DNA of 64,000 nt from DAIOXA01 sp050949165 (GCA_050949165.1 JBMNFF010000010.1:229505-293504); one strand, 5' to 3'; shown: positions 41,100 through 50,570, counted from the first letter of the stretch. Notes: a model not told the origin generated them from the sequence alone. A program made the numbers and translations.

Positions 41100-43187
41100 T
41101 TAATGTTGCTGAATCAGGGCCATTACCTCTTGAGTGCATTTGGCCTTGCGTAGATACTCCACCTTTTCTTCGTCGGAGAGCATCTTTGCCAGGTCGGAAA
41201 GAGCCCGGAGATGGGATTCATTGTCGATGGAGGAAAGGCCAAACACCAAGTCCACCGGATCGTTGTCGGGATGGCCGAAGCATACGGGTTTTGCCAGGCG
41301 CAAAATGCTGATCCCGACTTTGTGGGCTCCGTCGCCGCTGCGGGAATGAGGCAAGGCAATGCCCTTTCCGATTACAATGTAGGACCCCATGGTTTTCACA
41401 ACGCTGACCATCTCGTCGATATATTTTTCTTCAATACAGTCGGCATTGAGCAATAACTTGCCCGCTTGCCGCACCGCCTCCTCCCAATCTGCTGCCGGGA
41501 AGTCCAGTTCTATCATCCGGTCATCAACAACCTCTTTCAGCATTTTCTTGTATCCTCTCCCTTTCTTATGACTGACTATTTGAGAGAATTCCATGTGCAT
41601 TTCTGCATATAGCTGTTGCTCATTGCCGACAACACAATGGCGCTTGATAATAGCCAGTAACCTTTCGAAGTCGATGATATTGTTGTACTTGCGCTGAAAA
41701 ATCTGGTCCAGGGTGCTTATATCCTTGTTGCCAATCAGCGGGTTTACTTTAATTACCCGCAAAGAGTCGTGAGCCAAATCAATGGTCGAGATGATGTAGT
41801 CGATATTGTTTTCGGCAATGACCTGTTCATATTCATGGAAGGCCACGGTGGCGATGATATTTACCTCGTACATCGACGCCAGCCGCGCAGAAAGCAGATT
41901 GGAGGTGCCAATACCCGAGTTGCATACAATCAGGACATTGGGCCTCAGTTCACCGGTATGCTTTTGCTTCTCGATAAAGGAAGCGAAGTGGATGGTGATA
42001 TAGCCTATCTCGTCCTCTGACATTTCTGCGTTGGCCATTTCTTCAATGATGGTGATGTTGCCCTTAACGGCATTGAAGACCTGGGCATAATTCTCCTTGA
42101 TCTCTTCCAGCAGCGGGTTCTTCTGGGGAATCTTGTTGCGCATCCGATAAATAGTCGGCCGGATATGGTAGACCAGATCCTTATATAAGCTGAGATCGCT
42201 GGAAAAGTCTACTTTCAGGTAATCGCCCACCAGCCTGATTAAATTGGCGACAATAATTTGGATCTCGGCATAGTTCTCTGCACTGTCCAACCAACTGGCA
42301 TTGGCTACGTTACAGCCCAGCAATTGCGCCGTCAGGTAGCAAATCTCTTCTACCGGGAATTTTATATCCAGTTCCTCACCCAACGCCTCTGCCGAGTTGT
42401 AGATTTCCTTAAATTCTCTGGTTCCGATCAGACTCTCCAGCTTCAAGGGGTTCATCGATACAATCCTGCCGCAGCGGATGCGGTCGATGGAAAGTTCCAG
42501 ACTGGAGATAATCAGCAGGAATGCTCTGTCGGCAAACTTCTTTTTCAGAGCATCCTCCAGGCGGCGGACCAGGGTATAGATCAGCTGGGTGTCTTTAAAA
42601 CTACGGGTTTGATAGTATTGATTGCTGATGCTTGCGTTATGATAGTCGGTGACGTCGTAAATGCAGGATTCATCCACCACCTCCATATACAGGTCCAAAA
42701 CAAATTCCCGGATAGCATCCTCATCGCCAACCAACTTAATTCCGTACCGGGAGTGGGACTTGATCCTGAACGACATTTCTTTAATCCTTGCCCTGAGCTT
42801 GCCCAAATCATTGAGGACAGTCCCTTTGCTGACTCCGAGGCGATCGGCCAGGGCCTCGATGGTGATATAACTCCGTTGGCCGACGAGGATTTTCATAATC
42901 AGGTTGATGCGCTCCTCGGGCTTTAAGAGCAAATCTTTAACCCTGAAGCTTGAAAGCAGGCTGCAGAGGGCAGGCAAAAACTCCTCTGCGACTGCCAGGG
43001 ATACTCCGGCCTTGCGCAAACGCTTGAGGGGTGGCAGTTGATTGATCTTCAGGTAGTAATCGATATTTGCCAAATCGTTTTGAATAGTCCTGACGCTGAC
43101 GCCAAACTGCTCGGCAAATTGCCTGGGAAGGACCGGCTGATTTGCATCCTTTAAGAGCTCCAGGATTTTAATTTGTCTGCTGTTGAT
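41100..43187 (-). CDS. BglG/LicR-type PRD regulator with EIIB-like and EIIA domains, probable ATC start
   Basis: About 695 residues. An N-terminal HTH (SRQIKILELLKDANQPVLPRQFAEQFGVSVRTIQNDL), a second HTH near residue 100, two PTS regulation domains, a Cys-containing EIIB-like domain (NVLIVCNSGIGTSNLLSARLA) and a C-terminal EIIA type 2 domain with IALPHSR. It activates the operon and also supplies the EIIA. The first ordinary start, TTG at 43073, would delete the HTH. The frame opens upstream to an in-frame TAG, and the only candidate near AGAAAGGGGGGAGGG is ATC at 43187, so I use it. Confidence 0.85.
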   Translation of the reverse strand: MNSRQIKILELLKDANQPVLPRQFAEQFGVSVRTIQNDLANIDYYLKINQLPPLKRLRKAGVSLAVAEEFLPALCSLLSSFRVKDLLLKPEERINLIMKILVGQRSYITIEALADRLGVSKGTVLNDLGKLRARIKEMSFRIKSHSRYGIKLVGDEDAIREFVLDLYMEVVDESCIYDVTDYHNASISNQYYQTRSFKDTQLIYTLVRRLEDALKKKFADRAFLLIISSLELSIDRIRCGRIVSMNPLKLESLIGTREFKEIYNSAEALGEELDIKFPVEEICYLTAQLLGCNVANASWLDSAENYAEIQIIVANLIRLVGDYLKVDFSSDLSLYKDLVYHIRPTIYRMRNKIPQKNPLLEEIKENYAQVFNAVKGNITIIEEMANAEMSEDEIGYITIHFASFIEKQKHTGELRPNVLIVCNSGIGTSNLLSARLASMYEVNIIATVAFHEYEQVIAENNIDYIISTIDLAHDSLRVIKVNPLIGNKDISTLDQIFQRKYNNIIDFERLLAIIKRHCVVGNEQQLYAEMHMEFSQIVSHKKGRGYKKMLKEVVDDRMIELDFPAADWEEAVRQAGKLLLNADCIEEKYIDEMVSVVKTMGSYIVIGKGIALPHSRSGDGAHKVGISILRLAKPVCFGHPDNDPVDLVFGLSSIDNESHLRALSDLAKMLSDEEKVEYLRKAKCTQEVMALIQQH

Positions 43188-43233
43188 AAGCCCTCCCCCC
43201 TTTCTGCTGGACTAAATAGATTCTGGCACCCTA

Positions 43234-43264
43234 ATTATAGACTTCCGCCCACAAAGGGGGGAAG
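43234..43264 (-). promoter_or_regulatory. Promoter and inverted repeat before the PTS regulator
   Basis: TATAAT on the minus strand (43239-43234). CTTCCGCCC-ACAAA-GGGGGGAAG (43242-43264, one mismatch) lies where the -35 to -10 spacer would be; a likely regulator-binding site. No clear -35. Confidence 0.45.
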
Positions 43265-43491
43265 TACAAATCATTGCGTTGGCTAATGCGAAATAAATAT
43301 TTAACTGCATTTATGCCAGGGCATTTCATCGCCGCCCTTTCTTATCTTCCCATATTCCTTTTCCCTGTCTCTTCGCGCTATCCGGCGCAAGGATTTGCAC
43401 TTCTGCCCACAAACACATAATCCTATAATGTATTTAGCACCCCTGTATTCACGCCTCGCTGGGTGCAGTATTATACGAAAGGAGAAGGACA

Positions 43492-44340
43492 TTGAAGGTA
43501 ACGCTATTGCTGGAAAACAACAGCCTTTTCTGCAAGTATTTGAACGCCGAGCATGGTTTCTCTGCATGGATAGAAGATGAAGATATCAAGGTCCTGTATG
43601 ATTTCGGCTACTCCGACAAGTTCATTAAAAATGCCGAGGCTTTGGGAATTGACCTCCGCCAGGCTGATTATGTCGTGCTGTCCCATGGCCACAAGGATCA
43701 TTTCGGAGGCTTGAAGTATCTCCTGAAGTATTATGACGATATGGCCATGGCCAGAAAGCCGGTAATGTTGTTCACCAGCGAAGAGATTTTCATAAAGAGG
43801 TACAATTTCACCAAGAACGGTCCCTCGGGATTGGACGTAAGCCGGGAAAAGCTGGAAAGGTACTTCGATATCAAGGTCAGTCCGGAACCGCTATGGCTGA
43901 CAAAAAACCTCTGTTTCATGGGTATCACAGAGATATCCAATGATTTTGAGCGCAAGGTGCCCCAGGCGCCCAGGAAGTTTAAGGATGGGCAGTGGATGGA
44001 TGACTTTGTCGATGAAGACACCCAATTCGCCTACCGGCACAAAAACGGCAAGGAAGTGAGCATCGTCGCGGGCTGCGCCCATTACGGCATTTGCAATATC
44101 ATGGAGTATGCAAAGAAGCTCACTGGGGCAGACCAGATTCACACTTACCTGGGCGGGTCCCATCTGCGCATCGATGAGGTGCCTCAATCTCAGGTGGACA
44201 AGACCTGCGAGTATGTCAAGCGGCAGAATATCAAGAACTTCTATATCTGTCACGATACCGACCTCCACTGCAAACTTGCATTGTGGAACGCAACGCCCAG
44301 TAAAGAAGCCGGAGTCGGCTTGGTAATAGAATGTGACTAA
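43492..44340 (+). CDS. MBL-fold metallo-hydrolase (dihydropterin-synthase-like group)
   Basis: 282 residues; TTG start at 43492 with AAAGGAGAAGG upstream. Metallo-beta-lactamase fold with VVLSHGHKDHFGGLKY (HxHxDH), GCAHYGICNI (third His) and a C-terminal His in YICHDTDLHCK. The group is often annotated as an RFAP-synthase-like methanopterin protein in bacteria, but the reaction is unknown. It diverges from the PTS operon, so it might act on the same compound; this is inference. It ends in a hairpin. Confidence 0.8.
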   Translation: MKVTLLLENNSLFCKYLNAEHGFSAWIEDEDIKVLYDFGYSDKFIKNAEALGIDLRQADYVVLSHGHKDHFGGLKYLLKYYDDMAMARKPVMLFTSEEIFIKRYNFTKNGPSGLDVSREKLERYFDIKVSPEPLWLTKNLCFMGITEISNDFERKVPQAPRKFKDGQWMDDFVDEDTQFAYRHKNGKEVSIVAGCAHYGICNIMEYAKKLTGADQIHTYLGGSHLRIDEVPQSQVDKTCEYVKRQNIKNFYICHDTDLHCKLALWNATPSKEAGVGLVIECD

Positions 44341-44368
44341 ACCCAAGCTCTTAATCTCTGGGGACATA

Positions 44369-44395
44369 TGAAAGGAGGCCCAAGGGCCTCTTTCA
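44369..44395 (+). terminator. Terminator after the MBL gene
   Basis: TGAAAGGAGGCCC pairs with GGGCCTCTTTCA (one bulged G). Confidence 0.6.
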
Positions 44396-44497
44396 TATAC
44401 GCAATTTTAAAAAATAAGAAAAGCAGTAAAGCAAAAGCATATCATTGCCCTGGCAATATACTGTACCTAAGTATCAACCCAGGCAGGGGGATTGAGA

Positions 44498-44992
44498 ATG
44501 CTCTTGGTGAAAACGGAAGTTCGGGAATCAAGGCTTCACGAAAAGGGTTTGTACTCGCTGCAGCCGATTAAAAAGGGGACAATCGTCATGATTCCCAGCG
44601 GCAGCCTTATTTCCGAAGCTGAGTACCAATGGGAGCAGGCCAAGGACAACAAAACTGTTATCATGTCGGCAGTGCGCCTGTTGGGAAGGTATTTTATCTG
44701 TGCCGATTCCATCGGCAATGAAGAATACCTCAACCACAGCAGCAACCCCAACTTGATCTACCATTGCGGAATCGCCATCGCCGCCCGGGACATAGCCGCC
44801 TGTGAAGAACTGACGGTTAACTACAAGTATTTCCTGGCCGAAGGCGATTTCTGCGCCTTTGAGGATGCTGAAACCGGAGAACTGGTTGACGGGCTTTCCC
44901 CCACCGAAGCATTCAACCAATCAGCCGAGGAAATGCTGGCGCTCCTTAAAGATGTGCTGGATACTGATTCTCAAAGCGAACAAGTAGGATAA
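44498..44992 (+). CDS. SET domain protein
   Basis: 164 residues from the ATG at 44498. Residues 1-120 follow the SET fold: VRESRLHEKGLYSLQPIKKGTIVM at the start, NEEYLNHSSNPNL (the NHS cofactor block) and EELTVNYKYF near the end (the Tyr motif). Such bacterial proteins are predicted protein-lysine methyltransferases. The catalytic Tyr lies in NYKYF. Substrate unknown; followed by a good terminator. Confidence 0.82.
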   Translation: MLLVKTEVRESRLHEKGLYSLQPIKKGTIVMIPSGSLISEAEYQWEQAKDNKTVIMSAVRLLGRYFICADSIGNEEYLNHSSNPNLIYHCGIAIAARDIAACEELTVNYKYFLAEGDFCAFEDAETGELVDGLSPTEAFNQSAEEMLALLKDVLDTDSQSEQVG

Positions 44993-45002
44993 GGGATTCC
45001 TG

Positions 45003-45027
45003 ACCAACGCCAGTTGGTTTTTTTTCT
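45003..45027 (+). terminator. Terminator after the SET gene
   Basis: ACCAAC-GCCA-GTTGGT followed by eight T. The rest of the gap up to 45299 shows no convincing gene. Confidence 0.85.
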
Positions 45028-45299
45028 CTGTAGCTATTCTCTTCCAAAGAATTTGCTGTCATCAATGCCCGGTTCCTCCAGGGTAATTGGCAGACCCTGC
45101 CCGCCCCATGCTGCCCGCAATGATTTGAATACTGGAAACCGGGGAAGTGGCAATTGGCTTGGAATCATAGCCGCTGAACTCCTTATAATCGTCAAGTCGG
45201 AGGAAAACTTGCCAGGGGAGATAATATAAATAGCTCCCAGCAAATATAATCCGGTATACTTGATTTGTTCAGATTCATCTCCAGGAAAGGAAGATAAAA

Positions 45300-47036
45300 A
45301 TGAATCTACTATCCCTTATGAAAACAGGACTCACCAGTCTTTACCAGAGCATCAAGCGCTTTCCCCTCACCATTATCCTGTCCGCCATCACCACGGCCCT
45401 GTTAATCGCTGTTTCCCGGGTCTATGACGGCGCCACCCAAAATGCCCTTTCCCGCCTGGCGATGGCTGCAGCTCTGGGTATACCGCTTACCCTCTCCCTT
45501 GCCCTGACCTTTGAGCGGAGGCGGCCAGCAAAAACCGTGGAAATCGCCAGTTATGGCCTGGCCCTTGGCCTCCTGGTCCTGTACCGGATTTTTCTGCTGC
45601 CGGAATTCACCATGGTCCCCGTCACCAGGTACATCGCCGTATCAATCGCTGTATACCTGACCTTCCTCTTTGTGCCCTACTTTTTCCGGCGCCGGGGATT
45701 TGAGCTCTATGTAATTAAGGTCATCAGCAGGTTCTTGGTTACGGCCATCTACTCCGCCGTTCTCTTTGGAGGGCTGGCCATCACTCTCCTGACCATTGAT
45801 CTCTTGCTGGGAATCGAAGTCACCTCCGTATTCTACGCCAATGTCTGGATGGTGGTGGCGGGGATTTTCGCCCCCTGTAGCTTCCTGGCAGGGCTGCCCG
45901 GTGCAGATTGGGACTCAGAACAGGAAACCTACCCCTCGCTGCTGCGGGTCCTGCTCTTGTACATTGTCATTCCCCTCATCCTCACTTACACATCGATCCT
46001 GTATATTTACTTCCTAAAGACCCTGGTCACCCTGGAATGGCCCAAGGGGACGGTTTCCCACCTGGTCCTCTGGTATTCGGTGTTCTCTGCCGGCGTGATC
46101 TTCCTCATACATCCCTTAATCCGAGAAAGTAAATTCGCTCGCTTCTTTACTGTCTGGTTCCCCAAGCTGGTCTTGCCCGCCCTTGCCATGATGTTCATTG
46201 CCATCGGCGTCAGAATCAATGCCTATGGCGTCACCGAAAACAGGTACTTTGTCGTGGCCCTGGGCCTTTGGGTTTTGGGAATCATGATCTACTACAGCCT
46301 GGCCAAGCAATTCCGAAACATCATCCTCCCGATCTCCCTGGCTTTAGTTGCCCTGCTGACGGTAGTGGGTCCCTGGAGCGCCTACTCGGTGTCCAAGTAC
46401 AGCCAGAACGCGCGCCTGGAAGCCATTGCTGCGGAATACAATATGGTTAAGGACGCCTCCCTGCAAAAACCGGACCGGGATATAACAAAAGAGGACCAGA
46501 AACGGATCGTCAGCATCCTGGACTATTTCGCTGACTCCCACAGCCTGCAGGCTGTGCCCCTCCTCCCCTCAGGCTTTGACTTCACCAACATGGAGGAGGT
46601 TTTTGGGTTTTCCAGGAAAGACGTTGGGCTGCTCCCGGGCCAGCAAACTTACTTCCGCCTCTACACCCAGGTAAAGACCCTGGATGTCCAGGGTTACGAC
46701 CATCTCCTCCGTTCAGCAGGCCTGGAAAGCCCTGTTACCGTAGCCGATTACACTGTCCAGTACTTCCCCGAGGACAAGGAGATCACAGTATTGCGGGGCG
46801 ACCAGGAAATATACCGAATGAACCTCAAGACCTTTGCCGGCCAAGTGGTGGAAAGCCATGGCGCCGATTTCCTGGAAGTTCCGGCTGAAGACATGACCTT
46901 CCTCCATGAGCAGGACGACCTCCGGGTCAAGCTGGTGTTTACCGGCATCTCGGGCAATACCGAACCCGACGGCCAGTGGACCAAGCTGAATATTCAGGAG
47001 CTGGAATTCTACCTCTTGCTGGGCACAAAGAAATAA
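45300..47036 (+). CDS. DUF4153 family membrane protein
   Basis: 578 residues. Ten or eleven membrane segments fill residues 25-380 (RFPLTIILSAITTALLIAVSRVYDG; SRLAMAAALGIPLTLSLAL; the pair IYFLKTLVTLEWPKGTVSHLVLWYSVFSAG), then an extracellular C-terminal domain of about 200 residues without motifs. This is the DUF4153 layout. Function unknown; the family is found in envelope-active Firmicutes. AAAGGAAG lies before the ATG. Confidence 0.82.
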   Translation: MNLLSLMKTGLTSLYQSIKRFPLTIILSAITTALLIAVSRVYDGATQNALSRLAMAAALGIPLTLSLALTFERRRPAKTVEIASYGLALGLLVLYRIFLLPEFTMVPVTRYIAVSIAVYLTFLFVPYFFRRRGFELYVIKVISRFLVTAIYSAVLFGGLAITLLTIDLLLGIEVTSVFYANVWMVVAGIFAPCSFLAGLPGADWDSEQETYPSLLRVLLLYIVIPLILTYTSILYIYFLKTLVTLEWPKGTVSHLVLWYSVFSAGVIFLIHPLIRESKFARFFTVWFPKLVLPALAMMFIAIGVRINAYGVTENRYFVVALGLWVLGIMIYYSLAKQFRNIILPISLALVALLTVVGPWSAYSVSKYSQNARLEAIAAEYNMVKDASLQKPDRDITKEDQKRIVSILDYFADSHSLQAVPLLPSGFDFTNMEEVFGFSRKDVGLLPGQQTYFRLYTQVKTLDVQGYDHLLRSAGLESPVTVADYTVQYFPEDKEITVLRGDQEIYRMNLKTFAGQVVESHGADFLEVPAEDMTFLHEQDDLRVKLVFTGISGNTEPDGQWTKLNIQELEFYLLLGTKK

Positions 47037-47063
47037 GGATATATAAATACTTGGCAAAAAGAA

Positions 47064-47091
47064 ATCCCCGGAGAAACGCATCTCTGGGGAT
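47064..47091. terminator. Bidirectional terminator
   Basis: ATCCCCGGAGA and TCTCTGGGGAT (one G-T pair, loop AACGCA) between the convergent DUF4153 and anti-sigma-like genes. Confidence 0.75.
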
Positions 47092-47102
47092 GATTCTTTG
47101 TG

Positions 47103-47978
47103 CTAATCGATGTCACTGCGCTTGTAGGTCAGGGTAATCTCCTGGCCGGTTATCAACTCTGCAAGATAATAGATGTACTCGCCCCTGGCTTCCCAGTCCA
47201 CATCCCGCAATTCATACTCAGTGATTTCCCCCCGCCCAAATCTGTCCCGGGTGGAGTCGCTGATGAGGGTAAGTTTACCGTCTTCATAGATTAAGTCGCT
47301 AATTATGGCGTCGCCCTCAATGGTATATGCCACGATTCTGACTCGATCCGGAATATTGGCCCGGAAGTTGTCAATGAACCTGTCCAGCTTATCAAAATTA
47401 CTGCCCTGGACGACATCGCCATTCTCCCTGGCCAAATCCGCTGGATAGCGGTTGGGTAATTCCCCCAGCTCCGCCACCCGGGTAAAAACCTTCCCAATCT
47501 CAACGAGGGATTCTGCGTATTCGCCGCCTTGAAACACAATTTTATCTCCGGCAATGGAAAACCTGTACTGCTCATTTTCAGCCACCGAGAGGACCAGCTC
47601 ATCCTTTTTAACAATGTAATCGCCCTGGGGCCAATAGCTGGTGGCTACATGCCGGCAAAATTCAAACCTATTGTCCTCCTGAAGCTCGACCCAGGCCAGG
47701 CCGTCCGCACTGACGTACCTGCCCAGGGCCAATTTCCCGCCCCCCGCCGGTCCTGAAAACTGCAGCAATGCCAATGTCGTGAGGAAGGCAAGGACCACCA
47801 TCAGGGCAGATGCAGGCAAGATTCCCATGGGCTTAAATATAGACATACTTGCCCACTGCCTCCTGCGGGCTGCCTCCTCCCTAAGTAGCATCCTGGTCTT
47901 ATCATCCAGATCGGCAGGGGGAATCTGAGCTGAATAGGCCAATTTGCCCAACTCCTTCTCTATCCATTTTTCATCCAT
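47103..47978 (-). CDS. Probable anti-sigma factor with DUF4362-type outer domain
   Basis: 291 residues. Residues 1-45 are a cytosolic, charged segment that would hold the sigma factor; one membrane helix (about 52-75); then an outside region. Residues about 185-291 match DUF4362 (NGDVVQGSNFDKLDRFIDNF, DRVRIVAYTIEGDAIISDLIYEDG). It follows an ECF sigma gene with an 8-bp overlap, the standard sigma/anti-sigma arrangement. No zinc-binding HxxxCxxC anti-sigma motif is seen, so control is not of the ZAS type. Confidence 0.75.
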   Translation of the reverse strand: MDEKWIEKELGKLAYSAQIPPADLDDKTRMLLREEAARRRQWASMSIFKPMGILPASALMVVLAFLTTLALLQFSGPAGGGKLALGRYVSADGLAWVELQEDNRFEFCRHVATSYWPQGDYIVKKDELVLSVAENEQYRFSIAGDKIVFQGGEYAESLVEIGKVFTRVAELGELPNRYPADLARENGDVVQGSNFDKLDRFIDNFRANIPDRVRIVAYTIEGDAIISDLIYEDGKLTLISDSTRDRFGRGEITEYELRDVDWEARGEYIYYLAELITGQEITLTYKRSDID

Positions 47979-48504
47979 GGCCGGCCACCTCCAGCATTTT
48001 CTTCAGCCTCAGCTTACCGTAGTGCAAACGGGACTTGACTGTTCCCACCGGCAAGGTCAGCAAGCCAGCGACCTCCTCCAGAGAAAAGCCCTCGATATAG
48101 TGCAGGACAATGGGGATGCGCTGTTTGTCCGGGAGGGCAGCTAAGCAATCATACAGCAGATCTCTCTCCAGCCTGGTCTGGGTTATCTCTTCAGGACCAG
48201 GGTCCTGGGCAGGGTGTAAGCCCTGAAACAACGGGGTCCAGCGCTTGAGCCTGCGCCAGCGGTCCCGCTGCAGGTTGACGGCAATGGCAAAGAGCCATTT
48301 GCGGAACTCCCGCTGGGGATCATAGCGCCCTATGTTTTTTATTGCTCGGACCCAGGTATCTTGAAAGATGTCTCCGGCAGCCTCCGGATCCCCAGCCAGG
48401 AAGACGCAGAATCGGTACAAATCAGTGCGGTACATCTCATAGAGTTCCTCAAATAAGCCCAGCTCCCCGGCTTGGCAGCGGAGGACAATTCTACCCTCAG
48501 CCAG
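47971..48504 (-). CDS. ECF-type RNA polymerase sigma factor, probable CTG start
   Basis: 177 residues from a CTG at 48504. Region 2 is LFEELYEMYRTDLYRFCVFLAGDPEAAGDIFQDTWVRAIKNI and region 4 is LPDKQRIPIVLHYIEGFSLEEVAGLLTLPVGTVKSRLHYGKLRLKK. An ATG at 48537 has no ribosome binding site before it; GGAGG stands exactly 8 nt before CTG, and the protein then begins (M)AEGRIVLRCQAG as ECF factors typically do. It likely responds to envelope stress with the membrane anti-sigma factor. The ATG start cannot be excluded. Confidence 0.82.
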   Translation of the reverse strand: MAEGRIVLRCQAGELGLFEELYEMYRTDLYRFCVFLAGDPEAAGDIFQDTWVRAIKNIGRYDPQREFRKWLFAIAVNLQRDRWRRLKRWTPLFQGLHPAQDPGPEEITQTRLERDLLYDCLAALPDKQRIPIVLHYIEGFSLEEVAGLLTLPVGTVKSRLHYGKLRLKKMLEVAGHG

Positions 48505-48712
48505 ACCAATCCCCTCCCTTCCAATAATAATACGCATGGGTGGCCCAAAGGTTCAGAATCCCATAGAAAACAAGCTGCCACACAGTGACAGCTCGTAAGC
48601 ATCTAATGTCCTTCAGTAATGGCTGTAAGGCCATTTCCTTGTCAATACAAGTTCATTGTATTAGCTGGAAGCAATGGCTGTCAACGCCGTAGCCAGGAAT
48701 GAACCTTCGCCT

Positions 48713-48738
48713 AAAAAACCACAGGCCCATGCCTGTGG
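48713..48738 (-). terminator. Terminator of the binding-protein gene
   Basis: Minus strand CCACAGGC-ATGG-GCCTGTGG followed by TTTTTTAG. Confidence 0.85.
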
Positions 48739-48746
48739 AGTGGAAA

Positions 48747-50570
48747 TTATTCTTCTATGCTTACCCCGCAGATATTGTGCGCCCAGGAAGTAAAGGGGGT
48801 GCTGTAAAACCCTTTTACTTCCTTGCGGTATACATCGTAGTATTGGATAGCGTGCAGCGGCACTATCGGGAGCAGCTGGTGCCAGCGGATCTGAAACTTC
48901 ACCCATTCTGCCGAGAATTCGTCCTGGTGCAAAGGATCTAACCGGCGCATCCTCACCATAACCTCATCCAGTTCCGGATCATTGATGCGCACACAATTAT
49001 ACTGGCCTTCGCTGTGGTAACTGGGGTAGGGATCAAAGGCAGCAGTAAAGCTTGTGGATAAGCAGAAGGAGTGGTAAAGCCGTTCTCCCTCGGGCAGCAT
49101 CGGACCCTGGTAATAGTGGTCCAGAAGGTAGTTGAACGGTAGCCGGTGGGCCTGCCAGTCGATGCCGGCCAGGGGTGCGTTGGCCAACAGCTGGGAAGGT
49201 ATTGGCTCAAACTCCAATATGGTTCCGCCGTCTTCAGCTTCCAAATGATTGATGACCAGCCTTTGGCCCTGGGCATTATGGCGGTAATAGCCGCCGTCCC
49301 CAGTTGCCCGGGCAGCATCAAAGGGGGTCTTGCCGTCGGCCTCAAACCTGTAGGGAGATTGATCCAGTAATTCATTGGCCTTGGCCACATCCAGCTTTAG
49401 ATCAGGCAGAGCGTCGATAACAGCCTTATTCTCAATGTACATCCACTGCCCCATACCGTAAGGGCCATTGACCGTTACAGCACAGCCGGGGTAATGATTA
49501 TTGATGATCTCCTGCCTGTCCAGCAGGTGGGCCAGGGCCAGCCGAACCTCCAGGTGTTGAACGGGACCGAAGTCGCAGTGAAAGATCAACCCCCCAAAAC
49601 CATTTTGGGAGTGGTAAGCGACGTCAACCGCCGGGGCAAGTAGCGCCTCTTCGACGATATAACCATCTCTGATACCGGTCACAGCATCTATCTCGCCATT
49701 GATACAGGCTTCGGCGCCACTGTAACGGTCGATTCTTCTAAGGACGACATAATCCACTTGGGGTTTCCGCCCTCTATAGTCGCCCTTGAAATAAGGATTG
49801 ACCTTGAGGGTGAGGTCATAATTGGCAAAGCTCTCAAAACTGAAGGGCCCGCTGGTGACGGTGGGCAGAAAGCGCTGGGTCTGGGCAATGCGCCGGGTGT
49901 CAAAGGCCAGGGTCCAGTCGGGATTATCAGAAATTAGCCGCGCCCCGCCTGGGTCGGAATCGATCTTTGCTGCCGGCGCCCAAGCGGCTAGGGGCAGGGG
50001 ATAAATTGCCAGGTAAGATGTCTCGAAGAAATAAGGCGTATTTTCTGCTGGGATGGTCAAGGAGAACTTATAATCGTCCAGGAGCCGGACACCGGCAAAG
50101 CGCTCCGCCACCCCCTCATGGTAATCTGAGTAGCCCAGGAGGCCGGTGCCCATAGAGCTGGTAGCACCGGCATCTTCCCATTCCCGGGCTGCCGACCAGA
50201 GCAAGGCAAACACATAGTCCTGAGCCAGGATGGCCTCGCCATTGTTCCACCGGAGATCAGGGTAGATATCAAAAGTATAAGTCTTGTTGCCGGCGGAGTC
50301 CCAGGAAATATCCTGTTCCTTGATCACCGTCTCGTTCAGGACAATCTCGCCGACGTCGCTAACGACATACAGACTGTAGTGCTCATAGAGGATTGTCTTA
50401 ACCCAGGCATCGTAAGGGTTGTCCCCAAACCCGGGAATAAAATCTCCATCTAAGAAGGAGCTGCCCACCACCAATGTAACAGCAGGGACTTCCTCTTCAC
50501 CATTGGAACAGCCAATCAGGGAAAAACTGAGGAGTATGAATGCCAGGGCCAGAGCCAAAAGCCTCTTCAT
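48747..50570 (-). CDS. Solute-binding lipoprotein, oligopeptide (SBP_bac_5) type
   Basis: 607 residues. Signal peptide with lipobox SLIGC (Cys21), so it is anchored outside the membrane. The body has the family 5 fold: YTFDIYPDLRWNNGEAILAQDYVFALLWSA and RLALAHLLDRQEIINN are its usual blocks. It binds peptides, nickel or sugars for an ABC importer, but no permease or ATPase genes are near, so it works with a system encoded elsewhere or acts as a sensor. GGGAGGG lies before the ATG. Confidence 0.9.
   Translation of the reverse strand: MKRLLALALAFILLSFSLIGCSNGEEEVPAVTLVVGSSFLDGDFIPGFGDNPYDAWVKTILYEHYSLYVVSDVGEIVLNETVIKEQDISWDSAGNKTYTFDIYPDLRWNNGEAILAQDYVFALLWSAAREWEDAGATSSMGTGLLGYSDYHEGVAERFAGVRLLDDYKFSLTIPAENTPYFFETSYLAIYPLPLAAWAPAAKIDSDPGGARLISDNPDWTLAFDTRRIAQTQRFLPTVTSGPFSFESFANYDLTLKVNPYFKGDYRGRKPQVDYVVLRRIDRYSGAEACINGEIDAVTGIRDGYIVEEALLAPAVDVAYHSQNGFGGLIFHCDFGPVQHLEVRLALAHLLDRQEIINNHYPGCAVTVNGPYGMGQWMYIENKAVIDALPDLKLDVAKANELLDQSPYRFEADGKTPFDAARATGDGGYYRHNAQGQRLVINHLEAEDGGTILEFEPIPSQLLANAPLAGIDWQAHRLPFNYLLDHYYQGPMLPEGERLYHSFCLSTSFTAAFDPYPSYHSEGQYNCVRINDPELDEVMVRMRRLDPLHQDEFSAEWVKFQIRWHQLLPIVPLHAIQYYDVYRKEVKGFYSTPFTSWAHNICGVSIEE

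Noticed and set aside
45034..45243. Small minus-strand frame of 69 codons between the SET and DUF4153 genes
   Set aside because: Some coding-like sequence, but no ribosome binding site and no family; too weak to annotate.
46040..46065. Another copy of the palindromic repeat core (GGGGACGGTTTCCC)
   Set aside because: It lies inside a conserved coding frame and lacks complementary arms.
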